From the NCBI GenBank assembly GCA_025266875.1, contig JALLLT010000032.1, positions 453,938 through 517,937 on the forward strand: a stretch of DNA of 64,000 nucleotides, written 5' to 3'. Each line of letters opens with the position of its first letter. The first letter of the stretch is position 1. The DNA is from Fennellomyces sp. T-0311. Lineage: Eukaryota > Mucoromycota > Mucoromycetes > Mucorales > Lichtheimiaceae. Below the pieces are notes generated by a model. It saw only the letters and a program-made list of their open reading frames with translations. It did no database searches and was not told the DNA's origin. The translations under genes were made by a program, and so were the position numbers. Positions 1 through 11,640 of the stretch are shown here, in pieces.

Positions 1-2275
1 TGGCAGCAAGATACGCAATTGCCAATAGTAATAGATACATATGCAAAAAATCATACGCATGTAACTTTAATAAATAATTGAGTACTCGTTCAGAATATAC
101 CCACCGAAACCTGTTGGCCAATTTTCATGTCATATCTCGGTCTCAGATTGTGCAAGCAACATAAACTAAACTGTCTCATAATTCTCCTAACTGGCTCTAT
201 ACTATGCAAAAAGCAAAATATGCCATCACCTAGGCCAAATATTTTCTATCTCGGTAAAAGCCTAAAATCACACTTCACTACGTATACTTTCCATTCTCGT
301 TGGTTTGCAGGCTGTTCATACCATTGTGTCCGTCTTTGAATCCCCCTTTGATCTTTCTACAGAAAATGCTGATATATCAAGGAAATCTAATTGCAGAATC
401 AATTTCTATTCAAGAGAACATGTTATCGTAACGATTTTTTCAAGGCTACTGCCTTCGGTTTTTGACTTTGTTCGACTTTTTTGATTTCGCATCTTTTTCA
501 TTTCGTATGTTCTTACATTGATATTTCACTATGGATACTTTCACCTCTAACTTCTTCCATTTCGAATGATTTTCGCCGATCTTGGTTTACCGGAGTTTAC
601 ACGTCTCAGCCGTAACTCTTCCAAATAACGCTAAAGACACCAACTCAATGCTTCCGTGACTCTGCGACATAGCGTGGCTAATAAAAAAAGTTAAAACAAG
701 TTAATATATCTCATGAGTCCTTTGTAAATCACGTTTGCAATTTCTCTATAAAATGTACCTAAATATCAAGGAGATCCAATCGCTGGTAAAGTCAGTGAGC
801 GTGTTCAAAGATACCCAGTGGATTTCTGTTGCAAGGTGTAAGCGACGAAGGTAAAAAGTCAATATTTTTACCTCGAATCAGCTCTACATGATTCTTTGGA
901 GGCTAGTTTACTTGTGGGTTGTGCTTATCGACCTTGGTACATTTCTGCATTGTTGTAGCCGTGTTGGAAAAACAGTCAATGTTCACTTTGCGGCCTTAAT
1001 CTCGTATGTTTTGCCCTGAACGTGGTTCGATTAGGCGTTCTATGTATTTTACATCCCTGTTTCTGCTACTTTATGTAATAAAATAAATCGTTTGAACTGC
1101 TCAATGAGCCTAAGAAGCGGTGATTATAGCTGCCACTTGCATATTTTTCAAGAGGACATTTCATATGTCCGTTGTTTTACCTGGCTCTATGAGCCATTGG
1201 ATTTAGCTTTAATTTTTTTCGACGGAATACGCTCCTAATCGACTATATCCAACCATCGAATGTCTCTACAAACACGCCAATACTATCTTATCTGCTTTTA
1301 ACAAAAGTTTTACTCGGTTGCCAGCTCAATTAATCACACTGATTTCTTGTGGTGACCTTTATAGACTTTACGATAGAATAAATACTGATTTAGCGATATG
1401 GACTCCCTAATGTATCCGCATGTTTTGTAGAGAATTGGAAGGTAAATTTAATAGTGCTAATAGATAGTAAAACTAATGATGTAGGGAAAAATTACTTAGA
1501 GAAGAAGTTTTCAATTTCTCGCCTTTAAAACAACCTAAACTAAGAATCGCACCAACTGAAAGCTCTTTGATCTTTTGTAGGTGGCATTCCAAGACATGAG
1601 CGTTACGAAACTGGTGATTTTGTAGCACTGACATTTTTGGTACCAAGATATGGCATGGAAATTGGCCAACATGTTTCGGTACGTATATTCTAAATGACCA
1701 CTCGACTATTTAATAAAGTTACATAGGATAGTTGCATACTTTAAACTTTCTTTTCAAATACCAAATCTACTTGCTAATGCCGCCATTTTCTAAAGGCTAC
1801 CGTATAACTTTTTATCGCTAAAATGATTGCCATCTTTCCAAATCCTGGGGAGGGGGACAAGGCATGAACTTTTAATCTATGCAAATTCAAAATCCTGTCA
1901 CCAGCTATTGACATTTTTGCATATTCCTAAATCAATCTATAAACTGAAAAATGCGATGGCTTGTACAATCTAGTTAAATTATCGAGCTACACTCGTTTGG
2001 CCAATCACCATCACATTTCTGGTATATAAGCAATAATACATGCTATGATATTTTCTCTGTGCGTGATTTTGCCTGTCAAAGAGCTGCTATACCAATGTTC
2101 CAGTATAACGTTAACATGTTAGCTACGTATTAAAATATGTCGGTCATCAGTATTGCTAGGCATGAGTTACTATGACAATTCCAGTCCCTAGGTACCCAGT
2201 TTGATTGGCTGGCCAAGTATGGAAAAACATTATGCTGTCCGAGAAAAAAAATCATTTTGCGTTTCTTTGCTCACC
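1..2275. other. Gene-poor stretch, no supportable gene
   Basis: No long open frame or RNA gene is visible. The only protein-like piece is at about 1581-1680 on the plus strand. It follows a TTTTGTAG acceptor-like site, reads open for about 33 codons and meets a GTACGT donor-like site, so it could be one exon of a lost or split gene. I could not connect it to any neighbour. Confidence 0.5.
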
Positions 2276-3621
2276 ATGGACACCGACGCCTTTGATCTCA
2301 ATGATGTCTTCACCAATGCACCTGTCGACGAGGAGACTTTAAAGCAAGACGAAAAGTTGAAAAAGAGAATTGAAAAACGATCCAAAATGGATCGCGAGGA
2401 ACAGGTAGATAACAAAAAAACTTTTCGATCTCCCAAAAAAACTCACAATTCGTATAACAGCGTAGGATCAACCGAGAAAAGCGACAGTTGAAAAAGGAGG
2501 CGAGAGAAAAGAACAAGAAGCGCAAGGTGAAAGAACGGTGGCGTTGAAAAGAAATCGAAGTGTCACTAACAAACATATTAGCGCGGTGAAGAAGTGAGCG
2601 ACGACGAAGAGGAGGCAGAAAAGAAAGAAGGGGACAAGGAAGAAAAGGATACCAAGAAGCAAAAGACGGCCAAGAAGGAAAAGGTGGTTGAGTATGGTGT
2701 ATGGGTCGGTAACCTTGCATTTCGAACGACAAGAGAACAAATCACAAAGTTCTTTTCGGATTGCGGCACGGTAACTCGACTAAAGTGTCCCAAAGGCCAG
2801 GGCAAAAACAACAACAACAAAGGGTAAATTATCAAAGAGTATGTACAGGGAAAAAAGCAACTAAGACCCATATAGATTCGCATATGTCATGTTTGCCACC
2901 AAGGAAGAGGCAGATAAAGCTGTAGCAAAGTCCGAACAAAAGATTGACGCTCGTGCCTTACTCATCAAGCCTGCCGACAACTTTGAACGAAAAGATGGAC
3001 TGACAGTCAAGGAAGTCAAGAAGCAAAAGAATCCGCCATGTGCAACGCTTTTTATTGGTAACCTTCCGTTCGATGCAACCAAGGAAGGACTTCGAGAAGC
3101 TTTCGACGAGTGCGGTGATATCATGAATGTTCGTCTTGGTACATTCGAAGATACCGGCAAGTGCAAAGGGTAAGCGATATTTACATGTGCTAGATGTTTT
3201 GTATTTATGCGATATATATAAAAAAAATAGATTCGGATATGTCGATTTCGAAACGGTGGAAGATGCTACAAAGGCGATTCGTGCAACGAATAAGCATGTT
3301 TTGAACGGACAGAAACTCCGTGTTGAATTCGGTAGTGAGGAAGCGTACAAACGCGGTCGACCTTGGCTGGGACGCGCAGATAAGCGAGCTGCGGAAAAGC
3401 CATCGGGTGGATACAAGGAGCGTCGACAATACAATGAAGAGGCGCCAGCTGCGAACGAAAATTATGAGAAACCACGGTACGAACGTAGAGAAAAGCGGAT
3501 CAAGAATGAAAAGAAGCCATCTTCAAACCAGCGTGTTGCACCTGGTATGGCGTTATCGCAAGCACAGCGACAGAAGCCAACGGTTCAGGCATTCCAAGGC
3601 ACCAAAGTCACATTCGATTAA
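2276..3621 (+). CDS. Two-RRM nucleolar RNA-binding protein, Nop13-like
   Basis: Five exons fit with continuous frame: 2276-2404, 2461-2526, 2582-2823, 2876-3169 and 3231-3621, giving 373 aa. The introns are 52-61 nt, all GT-AG, with a CTAAC branch site in intron 2. An acidic/lysine-rich N-terminus (about residues 44-100) precedes RRM1 (about 103-178; RNP2 VWVGNL, RNP1 GFAYVMF) and RRM2 (about 203-277; RNP2 LFIGNL, RNP1 GFGYVDF). The tail is basic and rich in K, R and E. Two tandem RRMs after a charged leader match the yeast Nop13 / fission yeast Rnp24 family, nucleolar proteins linked to pre-ribosome assembly. The specific orthology is inferred. The start was chosen because ATG at 2276 opens the frame that joins all exons; an upstream ATG at 2201 is in a different frame. 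The next gene converges on it, leaving only 155 bp between stop codons. Confidence 0.8.
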
Positions 3622-3776
3622 ACCTATCATCTATCACCTGTATATCTCTCTCCCCACCTATTTTGCATCATTTAGAAATGAGTTTTTTTAAGTCTATACA
3701 AACAAAAAACAGATCGTTTTATGCATTCTTTTTTAAATTATTTACAGTTCACACGTTATACATGCAAAAAAGAGGC

Positions 3777-5110
3777 TTATTGCTCCTCCCATTCATCTAC
3801 GAAGCTCTGCAATCCTTCAGGAAGGTTATACTCGACACCGCTCTTCTTTGCAGCTGACTTGGCGTCCTCAATACGCTTCACAGCGGTTTGGTATAGCTTG
3901 TTCTGATCCTCCTCGTTAAATACCAGATTGGCTTGGTTGAGACATGCCTCTGCCAAGTCTGCAAAGGTTTGTGGTGCGGCCTGATCGCCAGCCTTCTCCA
4001 GAGCTTGTTCAAAGTAATTCTTTGCTTCAACGATGGCGTCGAAAGCATTTTGTTCCTCCTGTGACAGCTCCTTCTTTTCCTCTTCTTCATCATCATCATC
4101 ACCGGCTTGTTCATCAGCTTGTTCAAGCCAATAGTTTGCTAGAGAAAGTTTACCGAGACCAAGCTCAGACAGTGCACGCGCATTATCCGGTTCGTCTAAC
4201 AAGTGTTTTCGGTTACCGCCATGATCTGATTTTCTTTTTTTAAGTTTCTGCTATACCTTTGAGAAGACGCTGCAATAACTTTTCGGCCCAGTCCCTAAAC
4301 TTGCTTTGGTTCTCGAGGCTGCCATAGAGATCACCATGGTTTTGAACAATCGAAGCCAATTCAATGGTTGATGGAGTGGACAACAACTTGACAGATCCAC
4401 TGAGGGCCTTGTCCAATGCATCCAAAGCACGCGTAGCCAGTTCAGGGATATCGTCGCTCTCGTCATTTACTGATCCTGCAGCCTTTTGTATGCCACTCTA
4501 GAGTTTAATCATTGGTACAAAACATAAACACCCCCTCCCTCTTTATAATCGTGTTTCTATTTACCTTGGCAATCCACACTTTGGCCAATGCAACACGAAG
4601 TTTTTCGGCCGATTCGGTATGTGCTTCCTTGTCGCTCAGCTCTTCAAAAGATTCCAGACCGTCCTGCAAACGCTCTTCGGCAGCTTCGAGGAATGGTTCA
4701 AATTCTTCATCTTCGGTCAAACGACCCAACTCGTAAAGCGCAGAACCGTACGTATAGTAGAACTGCGGTGGTGGACGCGTTTCGGTTTCGGACCAGTTGC
4801 GCAGGATACGGTCGGATTCGTGTACGGTGCCTCGCAACAGCTGCAGAGCACCCTGAGGATCCTTTTCTACATTTGAGTTTTGCTATTAATCTCTGAATTG
4901 GAAAACACCGTATCAAAAAGACGTTTTACCAGCTTTTTCAAGCGCGCTCTCGTACAAAGCGGAAGCTTCACCGATCTCGTCACCTTCTTCGACTTCCTTG
5001 TCAATCACGACGGTTTGCGCATTGTTTGTGTTGGGCTCTTCTTCAGTCTTTGCCTTTTTGGCAGCTTTTTGCGCAGCCAAACCACGAGGTCTCTTCTTTT
5101 CAGCGCCCAT
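3777..5110 (-). CDS. Ett1/Nro1-family TPR-like nuclear protein
   Basis: Four exons on the minus strand (5110-4930, 4866-4565, 4497-4257, 4225-3777) join in frame to 390 aa. The N-terminus is short and basic (MGAEKKRPRG, then AAKKAK), as in the yeast Ett1 / S. pombe Nro1 family. The rest is helical and TPR-like: YTYGSALYELGRL in exon 2, repeated leucine/alanine-rich helices, an acidic EDDDDEEEE-type insert in exon 4 and a conserved-looking end (EGLQSFVDEWEE). Ett1/Nro1 proteins are nuclear and are linked to translation termination, oxygen sensing and Ofd1 control. That role is carried over from the family and is not shown here. Introns are 31-67 nt; the 31-nt third intron (4226-4256) is unusually short and is the least certain boundary. 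It converges with the RRM gene. Other TPR proteins are possible. Confidence 0.65.
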
Positions 5111-5319
5111 GGTCGAATAAAAAGGAGTGGCAGAAAGTTACGAGCTGTCCACCAATTTTCTAGCGACAGGTTAGTGGCTTTGCTCAGGCTAATCCTTAAC
5201 TGAGCATAATAACTATTCAGGCAACCTCCGCCACAATATGTAACTGATGGATATATCCGGCAAGCAGGTTATTAAAGGTGGGCCTCTTCTTCCTCGTTGG
5301 AACCTTTGTTTTTTATTCC

Positions 5320-6594
5320 ATGTTTTTCATAAAGTGCACATCCACTGCTATTATTGCAAGTGCGCTATTACTGCTCGGCGCCACATCCAGTACCGCCCTT
5401 CCAGCAAAGCCGGAGCCGCTGCGACTACCTCTCAAGCGGACCACGGCCAGTTTAAGGAAAAGAAGCACATTGGAGAGCAGACAAGTGCCACAATGGGTGC
5501 CTGGTCTCTACGACTATGAGCTTACCGAACTGGCAATTCCAGTGAATATTGGCACACCACCCAAAGAGTTCCTGCTACTTTTCGACACTGGCAGCGCAGA
5601 CACTTGGGTAGCGTTGCCTGACTGCGGTACCTCAAATGGCTGTGTAGCCGCAACTGAATTGTACGACCCTTCCCGGTCTTCCACATACGAAGCGACCTCC
5701 CCCAGACGTGACTTTAATATTACATACGGATCGGCATCGGCCGACGGCGTCTACTTTGTCGACACGGTATCTGTTGCCAACGTCAGTCTTTCTAAACAGG
5801 TACTTGGCGGTGTCCATGCCATGACCGGATCACTCTCTCAACAAACCGACTTTGATCCTATTACTATCGATGGGCTTTTCGGTGCCGGCTTTCCAGGCTT
5901 AACCGTCATGTATACAGAATACGGCATTTCCTATCAACCCATTCCATTCGCTCTTTACGAAAAGAACTTGATCCCATCTCCTTTGTTTTCAGTCCATATC
6001 CAACGATCCACTGAAACAGACTGGGCAGGTTCGGTGGTGTTTGGTGGCTACGACCGCAATCTCGTCGATACTTCGCGTGATATGGTGTTCACAGATGTCG
6101 TTGCCAGAGTCTCCGCGGATGATCCTGATAAACCCATTTATCGACATTGGGATGCTTTGGTGAATACGGTCGTTATTAACCGTGGCCAGGCAACCGAGCG
6201 CAATATGTCATTTACTCAACCTCAACCGTTTCACATTGATACCGGATCCAATTATATCATCATGCCGACAAGGGATGCCGATGCCATCGTGAGCAGATTA
6301 CTACCTGGTGCTAAAAGAGACGATCTCAGTTATCTTATTGGTTGCAATGACTATGATCCAAAAAGCACTATTACCTTTGAATTCCCTCGTCAGGGTGGTA
6401 CTGGTACGATCTATGTATCCACGGGCGTTGGTAGCCTCATGTTTCCTGCTGGTGGTGATGGCAACCGTTGTCGGTTTGCAATCCATCCTACCGACGACTC
6501 TGTCTATCTCCTGGGCAACTTTTTCTTGCAACAGTTCCTTACCATCTATGACTTTGGTGAAAAGAGAATCGGTTTTGCGCTCCTCAAGCAGTAA
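5320..6594 (+). CDS. Secreted pepsin-like aspartic protease (A1)
   Basis: One exon of 424 aa if started at the ATG at 5320, or 438 aa from the in-frame ATG at 5278. I prefer 5320 because it gives a clean signal peptide (MFFIKC, then a hydrophobic stretch ending ATSSTALPA). A propeptide follows with dibasic sites (LKR, RKR) suited to Kex2-type processing. Both catalytic motifs are present: FDTGSADTW and HIDTGSNYI (Asp103 and Asp321 counted from 5278). The flap tyrosine lies in ITYGSAS. The C-terminus has the family's LLGNFFLQQFLTIYDF pattern, and cysteine pairs sit where A1 disulfides are expected. The role is secretory or vacuolar protein digestion. It is separated from the divergently transcribed Ett1-like gene by about 210 bp of shared upstream DNA. 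Length is usual for fungal A1 proteases. Confidence 0.9.
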   Translation: MFFIKCTSTAIIASALLLLGATSSTALPAKPEPLRLPLKRTTASLRKRSTLESRQVPQWVPGLYDYELTELAIPVNIGTPPKEFLLLFDTGSADTWVALPDCGTSNGCVAATELYDPSRSSTYEATSPRRDFNITYGSASADGVYFVDTVSVANVSLSKQVLGGVHAMTGSLSQQTDFDPITIDGLFGAGFPGLTVMYTEYGISYQPIPFALYEKNLIPSPLFSVHIQRSTETDWAGSVVFGGYDRNLVDTSRDMVFTDVVARVSADDPDKPIYRHWDALVNTVVINRGQATERNMSFTQPQPFHIDTGSNYIIMPTRDADAIVSRLLPGAKRDDLSYLIGCNDYDPKSTITFEFPRQGGTGTIYVSTGVGSLMFPAGGDGNRCRFAIHPTDDSVYLLGNFFLQQFLTIYDFGEKRIGFALLKQ

Positions 6595-7971
6595 AAGCTT
6601 TTTTACATGCTGTAGTTTTTTTTAGACAATTAAAAACAGTCAAAGTTCATCATACTTTGTTTACATCGTTATTGATCCCTGGAATTCTAAGTTTATACCA
6701 TTATGCAATTTTGGTTAGTCGCTCTACTACTTTTGACTCTGTGATCCACATAGTTCAAAGAGTATTTATTTTTGGACGAGCATGGTAATCGAAGGCAACA
6801 TCGTTTAGGTAATCCGTGGGCCATATTGATTTCTAGTGATTGTGCTAGCATGATTGCAAAGAGGGGTAACATACAAAAATAACCCCCCGGGAAGGGAGAA
6901 AAATCCTGCTGTGAGTATGTGAGACGTGGACGTGATCCATATGAATATCCGCTGGATGATACTTTCATGGTGGCGGGTGTACCTTTCCCAAGATCATTGG
7001 CACTGCACAGTCACTACCTTTGCCGCTTATAATTAAGGGTAACTGAAGCAGGTTTGGCCGCTACGTACGTACAAGGAGTGTGCTTCTTAATACTCTTACG
7101 AGCAGTGCAGAATTTCCTCATTTGATAGAAAAAGTTTACTCATCGGCTGGCGACATCATGGTATACATCTCTTTATTTATCTTTGTTTGGTCACGAAGCC
7201 ACGTCTACCGTCCTAAACTTTTTTGACAGTATGTGCTACGATGCATTTCTTGAATTTCTTTAAACATGTCTTCGCTCTCTCTGTACGGATAGCATTAAAA
7301 GAAAGTTTATCAATTAAGCATGACAGTCCTGAAGTCCTCTGCTCAGCAATGCTGGACCTCAGGATCGAAAATAAAGTTTAGTATCGGGATGGTCGCCGGC
7401 GGTGGCTTGAATCGAATTATGGCTGGTGAGGTAACACAAAGATTGAATCGTTGCAAACTTGCTGACGGATCATAGCATCAAAAATTACTGTTCAACGTAC
7501 ACGATGGCATGGTATGTGAATGGATGAAAACAATATCTTTATTTGAGGAGCTCTTTTGATACTACTTTATCACGTTCCTATCATAAAGCGTAGAATTTTG
7601 ATCACAATAAAAAAAAATAACAAGCAAAGACATTCATCAGCTACAGTTTGGTAGAACGTTCCCCGGTTTCTGTGATAAATACAAATGATGAAAAGAAAGC
7701 AACTCTCCGATAAAAGATCTGTATGGGCAACCAATATTCAATAGAAAGCAAGTAAAGCTTGAACTATCTGGTACGGATCACTTGCGTCGATCATCACTCC
7801 AGCGCATCAGTTTATACGCAATACGCACCAATGCAGTACTAGTTCAGCGGAACGGACGCCGCGTGTGCAACACTTAGTTGCGGGTCTAAAAACAAAACTG
7901 CTCAGCACAAGTGGCTGGTGGTCCCCATTCTTAGGTCTGGATTGCGATCCCCTCTTTTAAAAGTTTAAAAG
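6595..7971. other. Intergenic, nothing recognised
   Basis: About 1.4 kb downstream of the protease gene. Only short AT-rich frames without family features are seen on either strand. Confidence 0.6.
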
Positions 7972-7980
7972 TATAAAAAG
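7972..7980 (+). promoter_or_regulatory. TATA box of first VC0807-like gene
   Basis: TATAAAAAG sits 39 nt before the ATG at 8019. The second paralogue has an equivalent box at the same distance from its ATG, which supports both start codons. Confidence 0.6.
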
Positions 7981-8018
7981 AAAACGACAAAGGACTTATT
8001 TCAGCACTGTACATAAAC

Positions 8019-9027
8019 ATGCCACTTTTCGGTAAAAACAAGCAATCTAAGCGCATACCCTCCATTAGCGATGAAACCTCTTTATCGGATGCAGGTCCTA
8101 ATACCACGATTCCAATCGAAAGCACTAAAAAAGACATTGGACCCAAGCGCTATTTACCTGGTGGCAAGCTACCGACACAAGATAGCAGAGCATTGCTTGG
8201 TCCACTTTTTGGATTTGTCATATTGATGGTGATCAATGTTGCCATTCCACTTGGACTGTACTACGGCCTACGAAATAAGATCGGTGTCATATATGCGTTG
8301 ATCATATCAGGTGCACCATCCATTCTTTATGTGATCTATGGCATCATTCGTACCGGCCGACTCGATGTACTTGGTTTCGTGATTGGCCTTTCATTTATTC
8401 TATCCGGTGTCGTTTCCGTGATTAGTGGTAAGTCGGAAACAAACTCATCAAAAGGCAAATCCTTGTGACACAGCAGTTATAGGAGACGAGCGAGCCGCGC
8501 TGATTCGTGATTCTGCGGTAGCTGCAATCATTGGTGGTTTATTCTTACTTACACTTATTCCATTGCGCACGAAGTTTCTGGATAATCGACCGCTTACCTT
8601 CAAGTTAGCACAAGGCATGCTTACGAATATTAAGTACAGCTGGATTGATCGCGATGGCAACCCTCAGGAGCAAGATATTATGCTGTGGCAGTGGGAGCAT
8701 ATCCGGTTCTTTCGAATCTCGCAATATGCTCAAACAGCTGCTTGGGGCTTTATTCTTATCATGGAACTTGTGGCGTGCGTGTTGATGGTCGAAGTCAGTG
8801 ATCTTTCGGTCGACCAAATCGTTATGTACAACAATATCATCAACGCTTGTGCGATTTCTGTCATGGTGACTGTCAGCATCGTTCTCGGCTATTACGGCGG
8901 TCGGCTGGAGCAAAAGATTGGCAAGGAGTGGACGGCAGAGAACGATTTCTCAGACGAATACGATAGTGAAGGGGCTGGTCTTCAGCGATCCCATACGACA
9001 CGAACGAACGATGATACCAATGTATAA
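8019..9027 (+). CDS. VC0807-like polytopic membrane protein, paralogue A
   Basis: Two exons (8019-8427 and 8483-9027) join in frame to 317 aa; the intron is 55 nt, GT-AG. A polar N-terminus of about 50 residues ends in RYLPGGKLP. Three membrane spans follow (GFVILMVINVAIPLGLYYGL; GVIYALIISGAPSILYVIYG; VLGFVIGLSFILSGVVSVI), then the motif GDERAALIRDSA, a fourth span, a soluble loop with WIDRDGNPQEQD, and two more spans before a polar tail. The pattern (LYYGLRN, then SGAPS, then LIRDSAVA) resembles the bacterial VC0807 family of integral membrane proteins of unknown function. It is the first of three same-strand paralogues 3.5-4 kb apart, which points to tandem duplication. The substrate or role is unknown. 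Confidence 0.8.
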
Positions 9028-9352
9028 ACCCATCCTTGCATGTGCGCATTCAATTATTCTCCCTTACTCATCATCTTCCTGTATTATATTTTCGTGTGTA
9101 GAGCTCTTTCCTACTATTATACCACAATAATTAAACCATAATCAGCAATATCACACTGTTCGGATGGATGCTCCGCCATCACGCACAGCTGGAAAGAACA
9201 ACGCGTGACATGATTACTGGTTGATCGTGGTTGGCATTCGTGTTGTTGAAAAAGTGAAGATGAGCCCGTTGATCCACAGCAATCAATGGCAAGGCTAATC
9301 AAGATGAGAAAACAATTTAAGAAACAATGATCAGGATGAAGATAAAAAAAAA

Positions 9353-9408
9353 GTTGCTCCGTAGAGCGATCCAACTCAGAATCTTAGTGTCATCCTTGTG
9401 CAGGGGCC

Positions 9409-9440
<32 letters not shown>

Positions 9441-9441
9441 A
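9353..9441 (-). ncRNA. U6 snRNA-like gene, atypical 5' part
   Basis: Read on the minus strand, the region has the near-invariant U6 core: ATTGGAACGATACAGAGA (with the ACAGAGA box that pairs with the 5' splice site), AGATTAGCATGGCC and CCTGCACAAGGATGACAC, which forms the internal stem-loop. A run of nine T follows at about 9344-9352, a Pol III terminator. The usual 5' hairpin ending in GCACATATACT is not recognisable upstream. In its place is the unrelated CTCTGTCACACTTTAA, and the 3' tail also differs from typical U6. It could be a divergent functional U6, a U6 with a 5' intron, or a truncated pseudogene. The core is certain; the functional status is not. Confidence 0.6.
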
Positions 9442-11594
9442 AGTGTGACAGAGGAACCTAAGTTCATGTCGATTTTAGGGCAGCTGTTCGTCTTCTTTTT
9501 ATCCTATGTAATTTTTTTCCAACTGAGAATTGTGGGTTTGGCTCCTTCAAAGGCCGCTTTGTCCTTATTACTACTACATAGCAATGTCTACTTTTTACAT
9601 ATCAGTTTTCTTTTGGAAAAGCCTTATGTTTGTTTTTCAATATCTATAGGCATCTTTTTACTTTTTGTTGTGTCCATGGCAATGGCGGCAGATAAATTAG
9701 CCGAACCGAACGCTTCGCTGGTCATAAAGGCAGAATAATTACCCGGACCGATTGCTCCTTTGACCGAAGCTTTCGTGGAAAAGGTGTATTGGCTTTTTTT
9801 TTTCAAGTTTCTTTATCTAGATTGTCCACTTTCCTGAATATACCGAAAATGCCGAATCCTGGACACTTGGTTTTTTTATAAAGGAGTTACAACGAATCAT
9901 TGCACAGACTCAGCATAGGTAACGAGATTTCCTTGTATTTTGACGCTTTGTTACTGGCATAGAAGCGCTCAAGTTATAAAGGCGGAAACTATACAGCCTG
10001 GAACAAGTCATTCATTGATGGCTCTTTAAAACGAAAATATACGCCAGTTTCATGAGCTTGGAAATGATGGATCGTTTTGTAACCGGTATCCTTCATTACA
10101 AATGGATACAAAAGATGGAGTGCCAATATTTGCAGCCAACATTGTCATTACGAAAAAGTCTCTTAACGGATGTTATTACACAGGGTGTAAAAAACCATCA
10201 GAAATCAAACGGTTCAGGCGTACGCAGCACCAAGCGTATTGTTGCAAGTGGGCTTCTGGATCAAAAGGGTGATCATGTGTCAGATCAGTACGCCCAACTA
10301 CTTTATGGACATGATAACCGCACGACAACTGATGCAACTGCATGTGTTGCCCTTGTGAATTATATATAAACGTAATGGCCGTGTAAGACTTACTATGGGT
10401 CGGGTAGAGGGTCCACGTTGCGTCTTCATTCTATGGAGCAAATTCTGAATAGTATCACGCGTTTATGTGTATAAATAGAACATCCTTTTTCTAGAAGAAC
10501 CATTCGAATTAATAAATACCAATTACCAGGGAAGCGTTATCTATGATGGCGAAATCGGGAGGAACAAGCAAGCTACGGACCTATTTTGGTACATGGATCA
10601 GATGATCGACATCTTGAAATGGTAGTATGTAACTGCTTAGCAACAGTTGTCGTAAGCGACATATGTCTGGTTTCATGTCATAATGGCGAAAAAACGGCAC
10701 TGTATTAAAAAGACCCAGCGTAATAGTAACCATAGAGGCATCTACATCGAATTTGGGGCGTTGTATAGCCTAAAGAGTATGTGCCAAGACTTGTTTCCCC
10801 CAGTTTTAAGCGCTCTAACTTGGAAAACATAAAGTGCACATGAAGAACGAGCACAACAATGTTGGCCGGATCATTCCGGTAGTACATTGTGATGGATGCC
10901 AAGAATGATTTTACCTGAAACGCTCATTTGGGATATCGTGGATCAAGTAAATTTCTGGGATCCGTTTATCCTGCATGTTAAATAGTAGTAAGTACATCAG
11001 GATGCTTGACACGTTGAATTATGTTTCTAAGAATTTGACGTAAGCTTTCGGCATGGCTATGTGATACGGGCAACATATCGTGAAAAACATGCCTATTGGC
11101 AAAAAAAAAAATTATAAGGCAGTGGTGGGATGCCAGGCTTTCTGAAACGACTTCATCATGTTTTTTTTCTGGTGACCAATATCATTGGGATTCAGCTGCC
11201 AAGTGCCAAGAGAGCACAACCCGTTATATTTTGATTTGTTGTTTTATCATGAACGTCTATAATATCCTAAAAAGTAAAAAAGAAAACTTGATATGAAAAC
11301 ATTAACGTTAAAGTTTCGGAGGTGATGCTTTCAAAAGAAAATCTGCTTTCCTTTGAAAGTTTGCTTGGCAGTTCATCATAATAGAGCATGAAACTATAAT
11401 TGCTTCCGTGGTTATCTGGAATTAGGATATCATCATTTCAGCTTCGCATGATATAGAATGCAATCCATGGCCAAATGATTATTATGCTGTAGCTGTACAA
11501 CAGAACGATGAGACGAACACTGAGTTTGATGCGAAGCAACTGTGGCTTCCGCTTTGGGTCAAATCGGGCCGATTAATGGGTGTCAAAAATATTG
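9442..11594. other. Intergenic, nothing supportable
   Basis: Short frames only. Hydrophobic plus-strand and alanine/serine-rich minus-strand readings at about 9445-9806 overlap each other and have no family signature. Confidence 0.5.
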
Positions 11595-11603
11595 TATAAA
11601 AAC
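11595..11603 (+). promoter_or_regulatory. TATA box of second VC0807-like gene
   Basis: TATAAAAAC lies 38 nt before the ATG at 11641, mirroring the promoter layout of paralogue A. Confidence 0.55.
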
Positions 11604-11640
11604 TGACGTCGACTTCATTGCTTTTGACACATTAGACATC

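Noticed and set aside
5247..5519. Alternative protein start overlapping the aspartic protease
   Set aside because: Different frame from the protease and no features; the protease frame has signal peptide and both catalytic motifs.
9445..9806. Small membrane protein (plus) or alanine-rich protein (minus)
   Set aside because: Overlapping readings of both strands, no ATG in the plus reading, no family signature, no promoter or splice support.
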